From positions 1 through 64,000 of the forward strand of contig JAFZIO010000005.1 of NCBI GenBank assembly GCA_017554335.1: a DNA stretch of 64,000 nucleotides, given 5' to 3'. Both the position numbers and the translations under genes were made by a program. How positions within the stretch are numbered: the stretch's first letter is position 1; each line of letters begins with the position of its first letter. This document shows, in pieces, positions 34,501-42,913 of this stretch. The DNA comes from Bacteroidales bacterium. Its GTDB lineage: Bacteria > Bacteroidota > Bacteroidia > Bacteroidales > UBA932. The notes beneath the pieces are model-generated. The model saw nothing but the letters and a program-made list of their open reading frames with translations, did no database searches and had not been told where the DNA came from.

Positions 34501-35444
34501 GTAACGTGGTCTTTACGGCCAAAGCCATTGAAATACTGGCGCTTGCAGGAGCTTTCGACTCCTTCGGCTACAGACGCTCACAGTTCTTCGTTCCGGGTGC
34601 CAGCGGAGAGCGCTTCATAGACGAGCTCACCCGCTACATGGACCTCTTCAAGACGGACAAAATGGACAACAGCCTGTCCTTGTTCGGAGAGGTGGAAGAG
34701 CTCAAACCGCAGCGCCCCGTAATGCCGGCGGCACCCGAAGAAGAAAATACTCTGGCCCTGCTGCAGGAGGAAAAGAACTACGTGGGAATGTACCTTAGTT
34801 CTCATCCGCTCGACCGTTATTCCTTTGAGCTCGAGAACTTTACCAACCTGTCTATAGGCCGTCTGCAGGAAAAGATCCTGGAGGTGGAGAAGGAGAAGAA
34901 GAAGTTTGCCTGCACGCTGGCCGGCATCGTAACGGACGTTAAGACGGTGACCACCAAAAGCGGCGCTCCGGGAGCCCGCGTGGTGCTGGAAGACTACAAC
35001 GGGCATTACGAATTCGCGCTCTTCGGCAAGGATTACGAGGCTTACATAGCCTATATGAAGCCGCACGAATACCTCTACTTACAGGGAGACATAGACGAGC
35101 GCTATTTCCTGAAGCCGGACGAAAGGGCGCAGGGCAAGACTGCCCCGTACGCCTTCAAGATACGCAAGGTGCTGCTCCTGGGTAACGTAGCGGAGACTTT
35201 CGTGTCCGGAATTACGGTCGACATAGACACCGAGCAGCTGTCGCAGGCCTTCCGCAAGCAGCTGCAGCGCCTCCTGAAAGACAATCCTGGCAAGATTCCG
35301 TTCAGCATACAGCTGCACGACAGGGGTACCGGATACAACCTTGAGTTCCGCTCAAAGAAGTTCGCCGTTTCCGTAACCAACGAGTTCATCTACCGCCTGA
35401 AGCAGATGGGACTGAGTTACTCGATTCAGAAGAAGGCGGCCTAA
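31566..35444 (+). CDS. dnaE: DNA polymerase III alpha subunit
   Basis: 1292 residues. N-terminal PHP domain (HLHVHTQYSILDGL from residue 4, ITDHGNMYG). Polymerase palm with catalytic aspartates in MPDIDVDF (Asp462, Asp464), GPGRGSAAGSVVAYCLGIT just before it, and TVYQEQVMLL plus HST in the finger region. A C-terminal OB-fold (~1115-1180) and tail. It is the chromosomal replicase core. The stop overlaps the stop of the convergent folK gene by 3 bases, so neither gene has room for a separate terminator there. Confidence 0.98.
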   Translation: MPFVHLHVHTQYSILDGLSDIKKLFARARELNMPALAITDHGNMYGVKEFLKWGWDKSNLGPDKQPIVKPLIGCEVYVTRHYDHHLRDNDHKQYYHLILLAKNYNGYKNLMKICSEGFIEGFYYKPRVTHEILEKYHEDLICSSACLAGEISKNLMAGDYEGARKAAEWHKNVFGDDYYLEVMLHKTEVEGLPEEAYDKIYEVYRQQLVVNEGIFKLAQELGIKVVATNDAHFLNKEDGPVHDRLICLTTNANISDPKRLRYTQQEYIKSEEEMAALFPDHPEALANTLEVADKIEAYKIDRPHVLPKYEIDPKFLANIDAKLLQYKDIIDEGRYSVSKDKNTGMERKEYRGDEFCRSVAYLCELTYNGAHQRYGSTLSEEQNERIDFELKTICKMGFPDYFLIVQDYIAASRSHGYMVGPGRGSAAGSVVAYCLGITNLDPIKYKLLFERFLNPDRISMPDIDVDFENLEDAHEYVEKNYGADHVSRVITFGTMAAKSAIKDVARISEVSIDESNRLSKMVPDRLSEKVEKEYPFNPKLDELKPGFKVIEKEIEVDGVKQKRTFQKGMEEVDAKITLANCYRLVPEFINELENGPEINKEVLKYAQKLEGCIRQVGVHACATIIGRGNLTDYIPICLSKDKETGKDVWTSQYDGHYIEDVGMLKMDFLGLITLSIIHETLRNIKQRHGIDIDIEAIDIADQPTLELYGRGDTTVVFQFESEGMKNWLQRLKPQRFEDLIAMNALYRPGPMDYIPDFVARKQGLQKIEYDLPEMEEFLDETYGITVYQEQVMLLSRKLAGFTKGEADRLRKAMGKKKIDEMMVLKDKFMSQGQANGHPEKTLDKIWKDWEKFAQYAFNKSHSTCYAWVSYQTGWLKCHYTAEFLAANLSCNLSNMDEIKKIMADCKLHGIKVLSPDVNESEARFTVNKEGNIRFGLGGLKSFGSNAVDAIIAEREENGPFKDVFEFVERMAERCAKDSRNVVFTAKAIEILALAGAFDSFGYRRSQFFVPGASGERFIDELTRYMDLFKTDKMDNSLSLFGEVEELKPQRPVMPAAPEEENTLALLQEEKNYVGMYLSSHPLDRYSFELENFTNLSIGRLQEKILEVEKEKKKFACTLAGIVTDVKTVTTKSGAPGARVVLEDYNGHYEFALFGKDYEAYIAYMKPHEYLYLQGDIDERYFLKPDERAQGKTAPYAFKIRKVLLLGNVAETFVSGITVDIDTEQLSQAFRKQLQRLLKDNPGKIPFSIQLHDRGTGYNLEFRSKKFAVSVTNEFIYRLKQMGLSYSIQKKAA

Positions 35445-35854
35445 ATCAGCGAGAGCAATTCTTTTACGAACGCACGGGACTCCACCTGAGGGTGGGGAAT
35501 CCTGAGTTCCGGCGTTGCCATTTGGAGCTTACCGTATGTAAGAATATCAATGTCTATGATACGGTTATGATAGATTCTGGAGCCGTCCGGGGCATATTCG
35601 GGAGCGTCCGTGCGCCCCATGTCACGCTCAATCTGCTTGCATATTTTTAGAACCGTTTCCGGCCTGCGGGCGCTTTTATATACAACAATGGCGTTCAGGA
35701 ACGGCGGAGCCACGAAGCCGCAGGCCTCGGTTTCTATTACTGGTGACTGTTTGACAGGAGTGCCGAAAACCTTGTTCAGGCGCATCAGAGCCTCGTTTAT
35801 GTTGGCCTGACGGTCTCCAAGATTGGTTCCGAGGAGCAGGTAGAGCTCTCTCAT
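35441..35854 (-). CDS. folK: 6-hydroxymethyl-7,8-dihydropterin pyrophosphokinase
   Basis: 137 residues from ATG at 35854 (MRELYLLLGTNLGDR). The earlier in-frame Met lies inside the upstream gene and is not used. Conserved LGTNLGDRQANI at the N-terminus and NRIIDIDILTYG (about 96-107) are the two FolK signatures, the latter a variant of R.LDLDLL. Transfers pyrophosphate from ATP in folate synthesis. The start overlaps the MIP18-family gene by 4 bases; last gene of the suf-type operon. Confidence 0.92.
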   Translation of the reverse strand: MRELYLLLGTNLGDRQANINEALMRLNKVFGTPVKQSPVIETEACGFVAPPFLNAIVVYKSARRPETVLKICKQIERDMGRTDAPEYAPDGSRIYHNRIIDIDILTYGKLQMATPELRIPHPQVESRAFVKELLSLI

Positions 35855-36207
35855 AATTCCGGGTCCATGCCAAGGGCGACGCGGGCTTCGTCGGAAAGCA
35901 TGCTCTGGTCCCACACGGGATCGAAAGTGAGATCTATCTGGCAGGATTTCACGCCCGGAGTGTCCTCTACGCTATGCTGAACTTCCGCCATCACCTCGTC
36001 CGCCATGGGGCAATTGGGAGCGGTGAAAGTCATTTTGATATAGACTTCGTGCGCCTTGTTTATATTGAGCTCGTAGACAAGGCCAAGGTCGTATATATTA
36101 ACCGGAATTTCAGGATCGTACACCTGCTTGAGTGACAGGATTACGTCGTCGTAGAGGGGCGCAAGAGCCTTAACGTCCTCCGGAGTAAGTACTTCTTTAT
36201 CACTCAT
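35851..36207 (-). CDS. MIP18/DUF59-family iron-sulphur assembly protein (SufT-like)
   Basis: 118 residues from ATG at 36207 (MSDKEVLTPED). It has the family core DPEIPVNIYDLGLVYEL and the reactive cysteine in TAPNCPMADE. Proteins of this family help place Fe-S clusters into target enzymes. The start overlaps the sufE end by 8 bases, and sufS is just upstream, which fits that job. The name sufT is used for such genes in some genomes; I leave the symbol open. Confidence 0.88.
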   Translation of the reverse strand: MSDKEVLTPEDVKALAPLYDDVILSLKQVYDPEIPVNIYDLGLVYELNINKAHEVYIKMTFTAPNCPMADEVMAEVQHSVEDTPGVKSCQIDLTFDPVWDQSMLSDEARVALGMDPEL

Positions 36208-36610
36208 TTTCTGCTGCTTTAGCACGGATTGTCGCTATCATGGACACAAGGCCGTTGGCCCTGGTGGGGGAAAGGTTCTCCTTAAGACCAAGTTCGTTAA
36301 GGAAACTGAAATCGTCTTCAAGGATTTCCTGTGCGCTGCGGCCGGAATAAACGCTTACCAGCATGGCAATTATGCCGCGGGTAATCAGGGCGTCACTGTC
36401 TGCATCGAACCACAGAATGCCGTCACGCTTCTCGCAGTCCAGCCAAACCCTCGACTGGCAGCCCTTGATGAGGCGGTCTTCCGTTTTCTTCTCCTCCGGC
36501 AAGCCCTCCAGGGACTTGCCTAATTCGATGAGGTATTCATATTTATCCAACCACTCCTCGTACATCGAGAAGTCGTCGATTATCTGCTGTTGTTTCTCTT
36601 TAAGTGTCAT
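36200..36610 (-). CDS. sufE: SufE sulphur acceptor protein
   Basis: 136 residues, the usual size. Cys51 in IKGCQSRVW is the persulphide acceptor. It takes sulphur from SufS and passes it on to the scaffold. ATG overlaps the sufS stop (4 bases), which favours balanced synthesis of the two partners. The sufBCD scaffold genes are not in this window. Confidence 0.93.
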   Translation of the reverse strand: MTLKEKQQQIIDDFSMYEEWLDKYEYLIELGKSLEGLPEEKKTEDRLIKGCQSRVWLDCEKRDGILWFDADSDALITRGIIAMLVSVYSGRSAQEILEDDFSFLNELGLKENLSPTRANGLVSMIATIRAKAAENE

Positions 36611-37812
36611 CTCAGCATGCCTATCGCTTTGCGCAGCGAAGATACGAAATATTCCGCTTCCTGCATCGTATTATACGGTGCGAAGGACGCCCTGAGCATG
36701 CCGGTGACGCCAAACCGGTCCATCAGCGGCTCGGCGCACATCTGCCCGGAGCGCACGGCAATGCCCATTTTGTCCAGGATGAGGGCCAGATCTTCGTGGT
36801 GCGCATGTTCCACGTAGAACGAGAACACAGGCACCTTCAGGCTGCGGTCGGCGGTCGTACCGAATAGCCGCAGGCCGTCGATTGCCTGCAGGGCATCGTA
36901 GACGTAATCGCGGATGCCGTCGTCCTGGGGCATATTCCGAAGTGTCTCGATGGCCTGGACGAAGCAGGGCGTGCCGGAGATGTTCTGCGTGCCGGCTTCG
37001 AACTTGCGGGGCAGCGGAGCCCATGTGCTTCCGGCCCAGCGAACCGTCTCTATCATCTCCCCTCCTCCGAACATGGGAGGCATCTGCTCCAGCAACGAAC
37101 GTCGGCCCCACAGCACGCCGGTGCCTGGAGCTCCGTACATCTTGTGGCCGGAGAAAGCATAAAAATCGCACCCCAGCGAACGAACGTCAACTGGTTGATG
37201 CACAACACCTTGTGCACCGTCTACCAATAGCAGCACGCCGTGCTTGCGGCAGATGTCCGATATCGCTTTTACCGGGTTGACCAGACCGAGCACGTTTGAT
37301 ATATGGGCCACGCAAACCAGGCGGGTCTTTTCAGTTATGAGGGATTCGAGCTGTTCCACGCAGAGCCGCCCGTTTTCGTCGACCGGCAGCACTTTGATGC
37401 TTATATTCTTGCGACAACGGAGCATCTGCCAGGGAACGATGTCGGAGTGGTGCTCCCCCTCCCCTATTATTATTTCGTCCCCATCTTTCAGGAAGGTCTC
37501 CCCTATTCCGAAGGCCGCGAGATTGAGTGAATGGGTCGCTCCAGAAGTAAAGATAACTTCCTCTGTTTCAGCGGTATTAATGAAGTCCGCAACCGCCTTG
37601 CGGGCGTTTTCGTAGGCCTCTGTAGCCTCCGCCGCTATATGATGGACGGCTCGGTGCAGGTTGGCTGTCCCCTGCGCCGAGATCTCAGTCCACCTGTCTA
37701 TTACAGACTGTGGCCTGAGGGACGTTGCTGCATTGTCCAGATAGACAAGCGGCTTTCCGTAAACCGTCCGCTTCAATTGCGGGAACTGCGCTCTTACTTC
37801 TTCCGTCGTCAT
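36607..37812 (-). CDS. sufS: Cysteine desulfurase, SufS type
   Basis: 401 residues. PLP lysine in FSGHKMYG (Lys224), SGATHSLN for phosphate binding, and the active-site cysteine in VRSGQMCAEP (Cys359), which in this type follows R-x-G-x-x-C. Releases sulphur from cysteine as a persulphide for Fe-S assembly, with SufE as the partner encoded next. The start overlaps the stop of the epimerase gene by 4 bases. Confidence 0.95.
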   Translation of the reverse strand: MTTEEVRAQFPQLKRTVYGKPLVYLDNAATSLRPQSVIDRWTEISAQGTANLHRAVHHIAAEATEAYENARKAVADFINTAETEEVIFTSGATHSLNLAAFGIGETFLKDGDEIIIGEGEHHSDIVPWQMLRCRKNISIKVLPVDENGRLCVEQLESLITEKTRLVCVAHISNVLGLVNPVKAISDICRKHGVLLLVDGAQGVVHQPVDVRSLGCDFYAFSGHKMYGAPGTGVLWGRRSLLEQMPPMFGGGEMIETVRWAGSTWAPLPRKFEAGTQNISGTPCFVQAIETLRNMPQDDGIRDYVYDALQAIDGLRLFGTTADRSLKVPVFSFYVEHAHHEDLALILDKMGIAVRSGQMCAEPLMDRFGVTGMLRASFAPYNTMQEAEYFVSSLRKAIGMLR

Positions 37813-38933
37813 AGCTTCTTAAGGCCGAGGCCGGGGCGGTCGGGGAGTATCATATCTCCGTTCACCACCTTCATACCTTCAAATAAGTCGTTAGTAATCA
37901 ATAAATTGCCGTCAATGTCACAGAAATCGGCGGCGGGTGCCAGCTGGGCGGCGGCGGTGCAGGCACAGGAGGTCTCCGTCATGCAGCCTACCATCACCTT
38001 CATGCCTTCCGCACGGGCATAGGCTATCATTTTCCTGGCCTCAAGCAGGCCGGTGCTCTTCATCAATTTGATGTTGATTCCGGAGTAGGCCCCCTTGATG
38101 CGGGGGATGTCTTTCAGGCGCTGTATTGCTTCATCAGCTATAATAGGCAGCGGGCTGCGTTCTGTAATCCAGGCAACGTCGTCCAGACGCTCTTTGGGCA
38201 TGGGTTGCTCTACCAGCACTATCCCCTGCTCCTTGAGCCAGAAGATTTCGTCCAGGGCTTTCTGCTTGTCTTTCCATCCCTGGTTGGCGTCTACGGCAAG
38301 AGGAACATCTGTGACGCTTCGGATGGTCCGGATCATCATCTCGTCGCTGTCCAGGCCTACTTTTACTTTGAGTATCTTGAATTTTCCGGCGCATTCGAGG
38401 GTCTTTTCACGTACGACCTCCGGGGTGTCGATGCCTATCGTGAAGGTGGTCGGTCCTGCTTTGGCCGGGTTGTAGCCCCACAGGCGGTAGAGTGGCTGGC
38501 CGGACAACTTGCCGCACAGGTCGTGCAGGGCTATGTCAACAGCCGCTTTTGCCGGAGCGTCTCCTTCCGACAGGGTGTCCAGATACTCCATTATATCCTC
38601 CTGAAGGAAGGGGCTGTCGAAGCCGCTTAGGTCGACTTTGGACAGAAAATCACAGACACTTTCGACTGTGTGGCCAAGGTAAGGTGGCATAGAGGCCTCC
38701 CCATAGCCGGTCAGGCCTTCGTATTCTATTTCTACTTGAACGTCAGGGGTGGTTTTGCGGCTGTAGGATGAGACGGTGAATGTGTGAGCCAGCTGCAGTT
38801 CGTAGGGGTAGAACGACAGCTTCATCTTAGCTCCCGTAGCCTTAGGCTTGCCCGTGGTTTTTACACCGCAGGCACTGAGCCCTGCGGCGGCAGCTGCTGT
38901 GAGTGAAGCACCTATAAACTCTCTTCTGTCCAT
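37809..38933 (-). CDS. Dipeptide epimerase (enolase superfamily), Tat-exported lipoprotein type
   Basis: 374 residues. The N-terminus MDRREFIGAS has twin arginines (3, 4) and then a lipobox-like GLSAC (Cys22), so it is probably exported folded and lipid-anchored. The enolase-superfamily barrel has KVK (Lys189, Lys191), ligands Asp215 (VDANQGW), Glu242 (VEQPMP) and Asp267 (ADEA), and the opposite base Lys289 (NIKLMK). This is the L-Ala-D/L-Glu epimerase pattern, used in recycling of cell-wall peptides. First gene of an overlapping operon with sufS, sufE, a MIP18-type gene and folK, an odd combination without an evident shared pathway. Confidence 0.85.
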   Translation of the reverse strand: MDRREFIGASLTAAAAAGLSACGVKTTGKPKATGAKMKLSFYPYELQLAHTFTVSSYSRKTTPDVQVEIEYEGLTGYGEASMPPYLGHTVESVCDFLSKVDLSGFDSPFLQEDIMEYLDTLSEGDAPAKAAVDIALHDLCGKLSGQPLYRLWGYNPAKAGPTTFTIGIDTPEVVREKTLECAGKFKILKVKVGLDSDEMMIRTIRSVTDVPLAVDANQGWKDKQKALDEIFWLKEQGIVLVEQPMPKERLDDVAWITERSPLPIIADEAIQRLKDIPRIKGAYSGINIKLMKSTGLLEARKMIAYARAEGMKVMVGCMTETSCACTAAAQLAPAADFCDIDGNLLITNDLFEGMKVVNGDMILPDRPGLGLKKL

Positions 38934-38957
38934 TACACAAAATTACAAATAATTAAT

Positions 38958-38965
38958 TAATTTTG
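38958..38965 (+). promoter_or_regulatory. -7 element (TAATTTTG) before ruvA
   Basis: Matches TAnnTTTG and lies 17 bases before the ruvA ATG. No clear -33 element in the AT-rich sequence upstream. Confidence 0.5.
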
Positions 38966-38982
38966 TTGAGATATTTAGAATT

Positions 38983-39576
38983 ATGCTTGATTACATTTCC
39001 GGACAAATAGCGGAGCTTACTCCTACCAGATTGGTGGTGGATAACCATGGTTTGGGTTACAGTCTTGAGATTTCGCTTCAGACATATGAGGCGCTGGAAG
39101 GGAAGAGGGAAGCGACTATCTATATTCAGTCGCAGCTGAATCCTCGAGACGGCACTCAGGTGGATTATGGTTTTGCTGGTAAGGAGGAGCGTGAGTTGTT
39201 CCGTCTGATTACGGGCGTCTCCGGTATGGGTGCCGCTTCTGCCAGGATGATCTTGTCATCGCTTACGGTGGCAGAGCTGGAGGAGGCCATTATTTCCGAA
39301 AATGTTAATGCGCTTAAGTCTGTTAAGGGTATTGGTCTTAAGAGCGCTCAGCGTATGATTCTGGAGCTTAAGGATAAGATTGTGAAGGGCGAGAGTGCGA
39401 GTTCCGATGTACTGTTCCAGTCTGAGTCCAATGCCGCAGCAGACGAGGCTTCCAGCGCTTTGCAGATGCTCGGCTTCAGCAAGGCCAACACCCAGAAGGC
39501 CATTCAAGCAATCCTCAAGGCCAACCCTCGCGCCTCTGTAGAGCAAATTATCAAGTCTGCGCTCCAAATGTTGTAA
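38983..39576 (+). CDS. ruvA: Holliday junction branch-migration protein RuvA
   Basis: 197 residues. N-terminal OB fold (MLDYISGQIAELTPTRLVVDNHGLGY), two helix-hairpin-helix segments (FRLITGVSGMGAASARMILSS-type and LKSVKGIGLKSAQRMI) and the C-terminal UBA-like domain (DEASSALQMLGFS...). RuvA binds four-way junctions and loads RuvB, which is encoded separately at 46.9 kb. The stop is followed within 10 bases by a large inverted repeat. Confidence 0.96.
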   Translation: MLDYISGQIAELTPTRLVVDNHGLGYSLEISLQTYEALEGKREATIYIQSQLNPRDGTQVDYGFAGKEERELFRLITGVSGMGAASARMILSSLTVAELEEAIISENVNALKSVKGIGLKSAQRMILELKDKIVKGESASSDVLFQSESNAAADEASSALQMLGFSKANTQKAIQAILKANPRASVEQIIKSALQML

Positions 39577-39585
39577 TCGTTCCAC

Positions 39586-39742
39586 GGGGAACATCCTGCG
39601 ACTGAGCAGGGTGTTCTATTTCGCAACCGTAAGCACCCTCGCTTGTAGAGGGAGGGGCCCACAAGCGTAGCGCAGTGGGAAGGCGAAGACCGTAGGTCTG
39701 AGGGTGGAGAAATAGAAGCACCCTGTGAAGCGTAGGATGTTC
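39586..39742. repeat. Palindromic GC-rich element between ruvA and mnmG
   Basis: Outer arms of about 33 bases (39586-39622 and 39709-39742) are imperfect inverted copies: both read GGAACATCCT-CG...CAGGGTG-TTCTATTTC when read inward. Inside are CACCCTC (39633-39639) and GAGGGTG (39699-39705). The centre has CTTGT...ACAAG, CCCAC...GTGGG and AGACC-GT-AGGTCT. A 33-nt core, TAGAGGGAGGGGCCCACAAG followed by CG(T/G)AGCGCAGTGGGA, recurs inverted at ~57.71-57.75 kb. Probably a folded RNA acting as a two-way transcript end, and an interspersed repeat. Confidence 0.75.
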
Positions 39743-41641
39743 CTATCGCCCGAAATAGACAAGTAGGACAGAGATGTCGGCAGGGGAGACCCCGGAGATG
39801 CGGGAGGCCTGGCCGATGGTGCGGGGAGCGTAACGCTTAAACTTCTGGCGGCATTCTATGGTAAGGCCGGAAAGTTTGTCGAAGTCAAAGTTTTCAGGAA
39901 TTTCGAGAGACTCGAGGCGACGGAGTTTCTCTACTTGCAGTTGCTCACGCTGAATATAGCCTTTATACTTGAGGTTTATTTCAACAGATTCTATAACCTT
40001 GTCATCGGGCAAATCATCAAAACCGCAACTCTTGAGTGTTCCCCGTGGAACAAACTTTAAGATGTCATTGAGGGTTAGTTCCGGGCGGGTGGCAATATCG
40101 GCGATGCGCTTAGATTCGGTTAGTTTTGCAGAACCGGAAGCCTCCAGATAGTCGTTTATAGCCGCAGCTGTCAGATTATTATTCTCGCATAAAGTCATGA
40201 GACGATCGGCTGCGTCGTATTTCTTCATGGTCGCATCATAACGCTCAGCGGTGGCAAGTCCGATTTTGTACGATAGGGGAGTGAGGCGCTGATCTGCGTT
40301 GTCTTGACGCAGCAGGATGCGGTATTCGGCACGTGACGTGAACATACGGTACGGTTCATCAACGCCTTTCGTTATCAGGTCGTCGATAAGAACTCCTATG
40401 TACGCATCGTCCCTGTGAAGTACAAAAGGATCCTTTTCCTGCAGCGCCAGACTGGCGTTAATACCGGCCATCAATCCCTGTGCAGCAGCCTCCTCATAAC
40501 CTGTTGTTCCATTCACCTGGCCGGCAAGGTAAAGGCCAGGAATTACCCTTGATTCAAGCGTAGGCTTTAACAGGGTTGGATCAAAGAAATCATACTCCAC
40601 AGCGTACGCAGGACGGAAGACCTTGACATTTTCCAATCCTTTTATCTTATGCAGGGCATTCATCTGAACCTCGTACGGAAGGGAAGAGGAGAAACCCTGG
40701 AGATAGTATTCGTTGGTTCCGTATCCCTCGGGTTCGAGGAAGAGCTGGTGTGCATCGTTCTCGGGAAACACCCTCAACTTATCCTCGATGCTCGGACAGT
40801 AACGCGGACCGCGTCCATGGATAACACCGGTAAACAAAGGGGAATCGCCGAAGCCTTCACGGAGGCTCTCATGGACAGCCTCGTTGGTGTGAAGGATAAA
40901 ACAATCCATCTGACTTCCAAGTCTCTGAACCCGGGAGGGAATGTTCAAGAAAGAAAAACGCTCCGGTTTAGGATCTCCTTTCTGACGGGATAAGACTTCC
41001 GTGTTTACGGAGCTAATGTCGATTCGCGGGGGAGTGCCCGTCTTCATTCGGTCGGTAGTTATTCCCCGTTCGACCAGCTGGTCGGTCAGACCAAGAGACG
41101 GCATCTCTCCGATCCGGCCTCCTTCAAGCTTATTACGGCCGACGAAGAGTTTGCCTCCGAGGAAGGTTCCGGCGGTCAAAATAAGCGCTCTACACTTAAA
41201 AATCTGACCTCCAGCAGTACAAACTCCGCAAATTTTTGAATTCTCAAAGAGAAAAGAAGTCGCAATATCTTTATAAATCTCTAAGTTACAGATACTTACG
41301 AGATGTTTATACCAATTCAGGGAAAAACGGATTTTATCGCACTGGGCGCGGGGACTCCACATTGCCGGCCCTTTGGACTTGTTCAGCATCCGGAACTGCA
41401 GGGTAGACTCGTCGGTAACTATTCCGCTGAGTCCGCCGAGCGCGTCGATTTCCCGGACAATCTGCCCCTTGGCTATTCCGCCTATCGCAGGATTGCAGGA
41501 CATCTTGGCAAAAGAGAGTTCGTCCATTGTCAGAAGGAGGACGGACGAGCCGAGGCGGGCGGCGGCAGCGGCAGCTTCGCACCCGGCATGCCCTGCACCG
41601 ACGACTATTATGTCGAAACTCCTACTTTCCACTTCCGGCAA
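39743..41641 (-). CDS. mnmG: tRNA uridine-5-carboxymethylaminomethyl modification enzyme MnmG
   Basis: 632 residues. FAD-binding [17 protein letters not shown] near residue 15, [12 protein letters not shown] (about 50), and the C-terminal MnmE-binding helical domain ending in [25 protein letters not shown]. With MnmE it modifies the wobble uridine of several tRNAs. The start overlaps the end of ybeY by 20 bases, so the two are translated from one message. The stop abuts the palindromic element at 39.6 kb. Confidence 0.97.
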   Translation of the reverse strand: MPEVESRSFDIIVVGAGHAGCEAAAAAARLGSSVLLLTMDELSFAKMSCNPAIGGIAKGQIVREIDALGGLSGIVTDESTLQFRMLNKSKGPAMWSPRAQCDKIRFSLNWYKHLVSICNLEIYKDIATSFLFENSKICGVCTAGGQIFKCRALILTAGTFLGGKLFVGRNKLEGGRIGEMPSLGLTDQLVERGITTDRMKTGTPPRIDISSVNTEVLSRQKGDPKPERFSFLNIPSRVQRLGSQMDCFILHTNEAVHESLREGFGDSPLFTGVIHGRGPRYCPSIEDKLRVFPENDAHQLFLEPEGYGTNEYYLQGFSSSLPYEVQMNALHKIKGLENVKVFRPAYAVEYDFFDPTLLKPTLESRVIPGLYLAGQVNGTTGYEEAAAQGLMAGINASLALQEKDPFVLHRDDAYIGVLIDDLITKGVDEPYRMFTSRAEYRILLRQDNADQRLTPLSYKIGLATAERYDATMKKYDAADRLMTLCENNNLTAAAINDYLEASGSAKLTESKRIADIATRPELTLNDILKFVPRGTLKSCGFDDLPDDKVIESVEINLKYKGYIQREQLQVEKLRRLESLEIPENFDFDKLSGLTIECRQKFKRYAPRTIGQASRISGVSPADISVLLVYFGR

Positions 41642-42056
41642 GCTTTTCCCTCAACGCCAGGTAGTAATTCTCCTTCGACCTCATGACGGCGGTATCTTCG
41701 TCAGTGTGGTCGTCGTAACCTATCAGATGAAGAATACCGTGGACTATCACCCTGTGCAGTTCTTCCTGGAACTCGGTACCGTAAAAAACGGCATTTTCCC
41801 TGACGGAATCTACGCTGATAAACAGGTCTCCTGAGATCACCGGCTTCTGGGAGTAATCGAAGGTTATAATATCCGTGAAATAATCATGGCCCAGATATTG
41901 CAAATTGATGTTGAGTATATACGGGTCCGAGCAAAAAATGACATTTATATCGCCCAGGCGGCAAATCTCGCTCTCGGCCACAACTTTAAGCCAGCGGTTG
42001 TTAAACTGCTTGTTCTTGTACTCAAACTTAATATCCTCAAAAAAGTACCTGACCAT
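41622..42056 (-). CDS. ybeY: Endoribonuclease YbeY
   Basis: 144 residues from ATG at 42056 ([13 protein letters not shown]), chosen over 42077 because similarity begins here. The zinc-binding motif [12 protein letters not shown] near the C-terminus and FVDxTF-like GDLFISVD are characteristic. YbeY trims the 16S rRNA 3' end and takes part in ribosome quality control. Overlaps mnmG downstream; divergent from the tonB gene. Confidence 0.93.
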   Translation of the reverse strand: MVRYFFEDIKFEYKNKQFNNRWLKVVAESEICRLGDINVIFCSDPYILNINLQYLGHDYFTDIITFDYSQKPVISGDLFISVDSVRENAVFYGTEFQEELHRVIVHGILHLIGYDDHTDEDTAVMRSKENYYLALREKLAGSGK

Positions 42057-42096
42057 CGTTTTGTGCTGTAAAAACAACGCAAATCTACAACAAAAA

Positions 42097-42127
42097 TTGG
42101 AATTGAAATTTATAATTTCTATCTTTG
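42097..42127 (+). promoter_or_regulatory. Promoter of the TonB gene
   Basis: TTGG (42097-42100), 19 bases, TATCTTTG (42120-42127); the start codon is at 42166, giving a leader of about 35 bases. Confidence 0.75.
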
Positions 42128-42165
42128 AGACTTGAATAGACTAAAATAAACGTAAAGTACCCAAT

Positions 42166-42855
42166 ATGGAAGTCAAGAAATCAGAAAAAGCCAGCCTCGA
42201 GAACAAGCGATTGCTGTTCGTGGAAATCGGATTTGTTCTTGCCCTGCTTATTGTCCTCTTCGCATTCGAATGGAGCAGTAAGGAGAAGGCAGATACGTCC
42301 CTGCTGGCCGAGAACAAGGAACTCATTGAGGAAGAAATCATCCCCATCACCCAGGAGACTCCTCCCCCGCCGCCCGAAATGGCAAAGATTCCTATTCTTT
42401 CCGACCAGATCGACATTATCGATGACGATATCAAGATCAACGATAATATCATCAACACGGAAGACGATGCAAGCCTTGGTGTAGAAATCCAGGACTACGT
42501 GGAAGATGTTCAGGAAGAGGTTGTGGAAGAAGAGACCATTCCTTTCCAGCTCGTGGAAGAGAAGCCCAAGTTCCAGGGTGGAGATGCAAATGATTTCACC
42601 AAGTGGGTTAACCAGAGGCTTGTTTATCCTGATGTTGCAAAGGAAAACGGCGTACAGGGCCGCGTAATGCTCCAGTTTACCGTTAATACGGACGGCAGTG
42701 TTTCCGGCGTGAAGGTTCTCCGTGGCGTCGATCCTTCCCTCGATAAGGAAGCTGTGCGCGTTGTTTCCATGTCTCCGAAGTGGACTCCCGGAAAGCAGCG
42801 TGACCGCAAGGTTAAGGTTACTTACACCTTCCCTGTGATTTTCCAGTTGAGATAG
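42166..42855 (+). CDS. tonB: Energy transducer TonB
   Basis: 229 residues. Short cytoplasmic start, one membrane span (about 16-36, LLFVEIGFVLALLIVLFAF), a proline run (TPPPPPEM) and acidic linker, and the C-terminal TonB domain (~147-229: FTKWVNQRLVYPDVAKENGVQGRVML...). It links the proton-driven ExbB/ExbD motor in the inner membrane to outer-membrane receptors. exbBD are not adjacent, so this is an orphan copy of the kind frequent in Bacteroidales. Own promoter and terminator. Confidence 0.92.
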   Translation: MEVKKSEKASLENKRLLFVEIGFVLALLIVLFAFEWSSKEKADTSLLAENKELIEEEIIPITQETPPPPPEMAKIPILSDQIDIIDDDIKINDNIINTEDDASLGVEIQDYVEDVQEEVVEEETIPFQLVEEKPKFQGGDANDFTKWVNQRLVYPDVAKENGVQGRVMLQFTVNTDGSVSGVKVLRGVDPSLDKEAVRVVSMSPKWTPGKQRDRKVKVTYTFPVIFQLR

Positions 42856-42874
42856 TTATTCAGCTATGTTTTAT

Positions 42875-42906
42875 AAAAGGCTGTCCAAACGGATGGCCTT
42901 TTTTTA
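42875..42906 (+). terminator. Terminator after tonB
   Basis: 12-pair stem (AAAAGGCTGTCC / GGATGGCCTTTT, two G-U pairs), loop AAAC, T7 run. Confidence 0.85.
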
Positions 42907-42913
42907 GGTAAAA

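Noticed and set aside
36671-37171. Frames inside sufS on both strands
   Set aside because: SufS with its lysine and cysteine is complete on the minus strand; the rest is out-of-frame reading.
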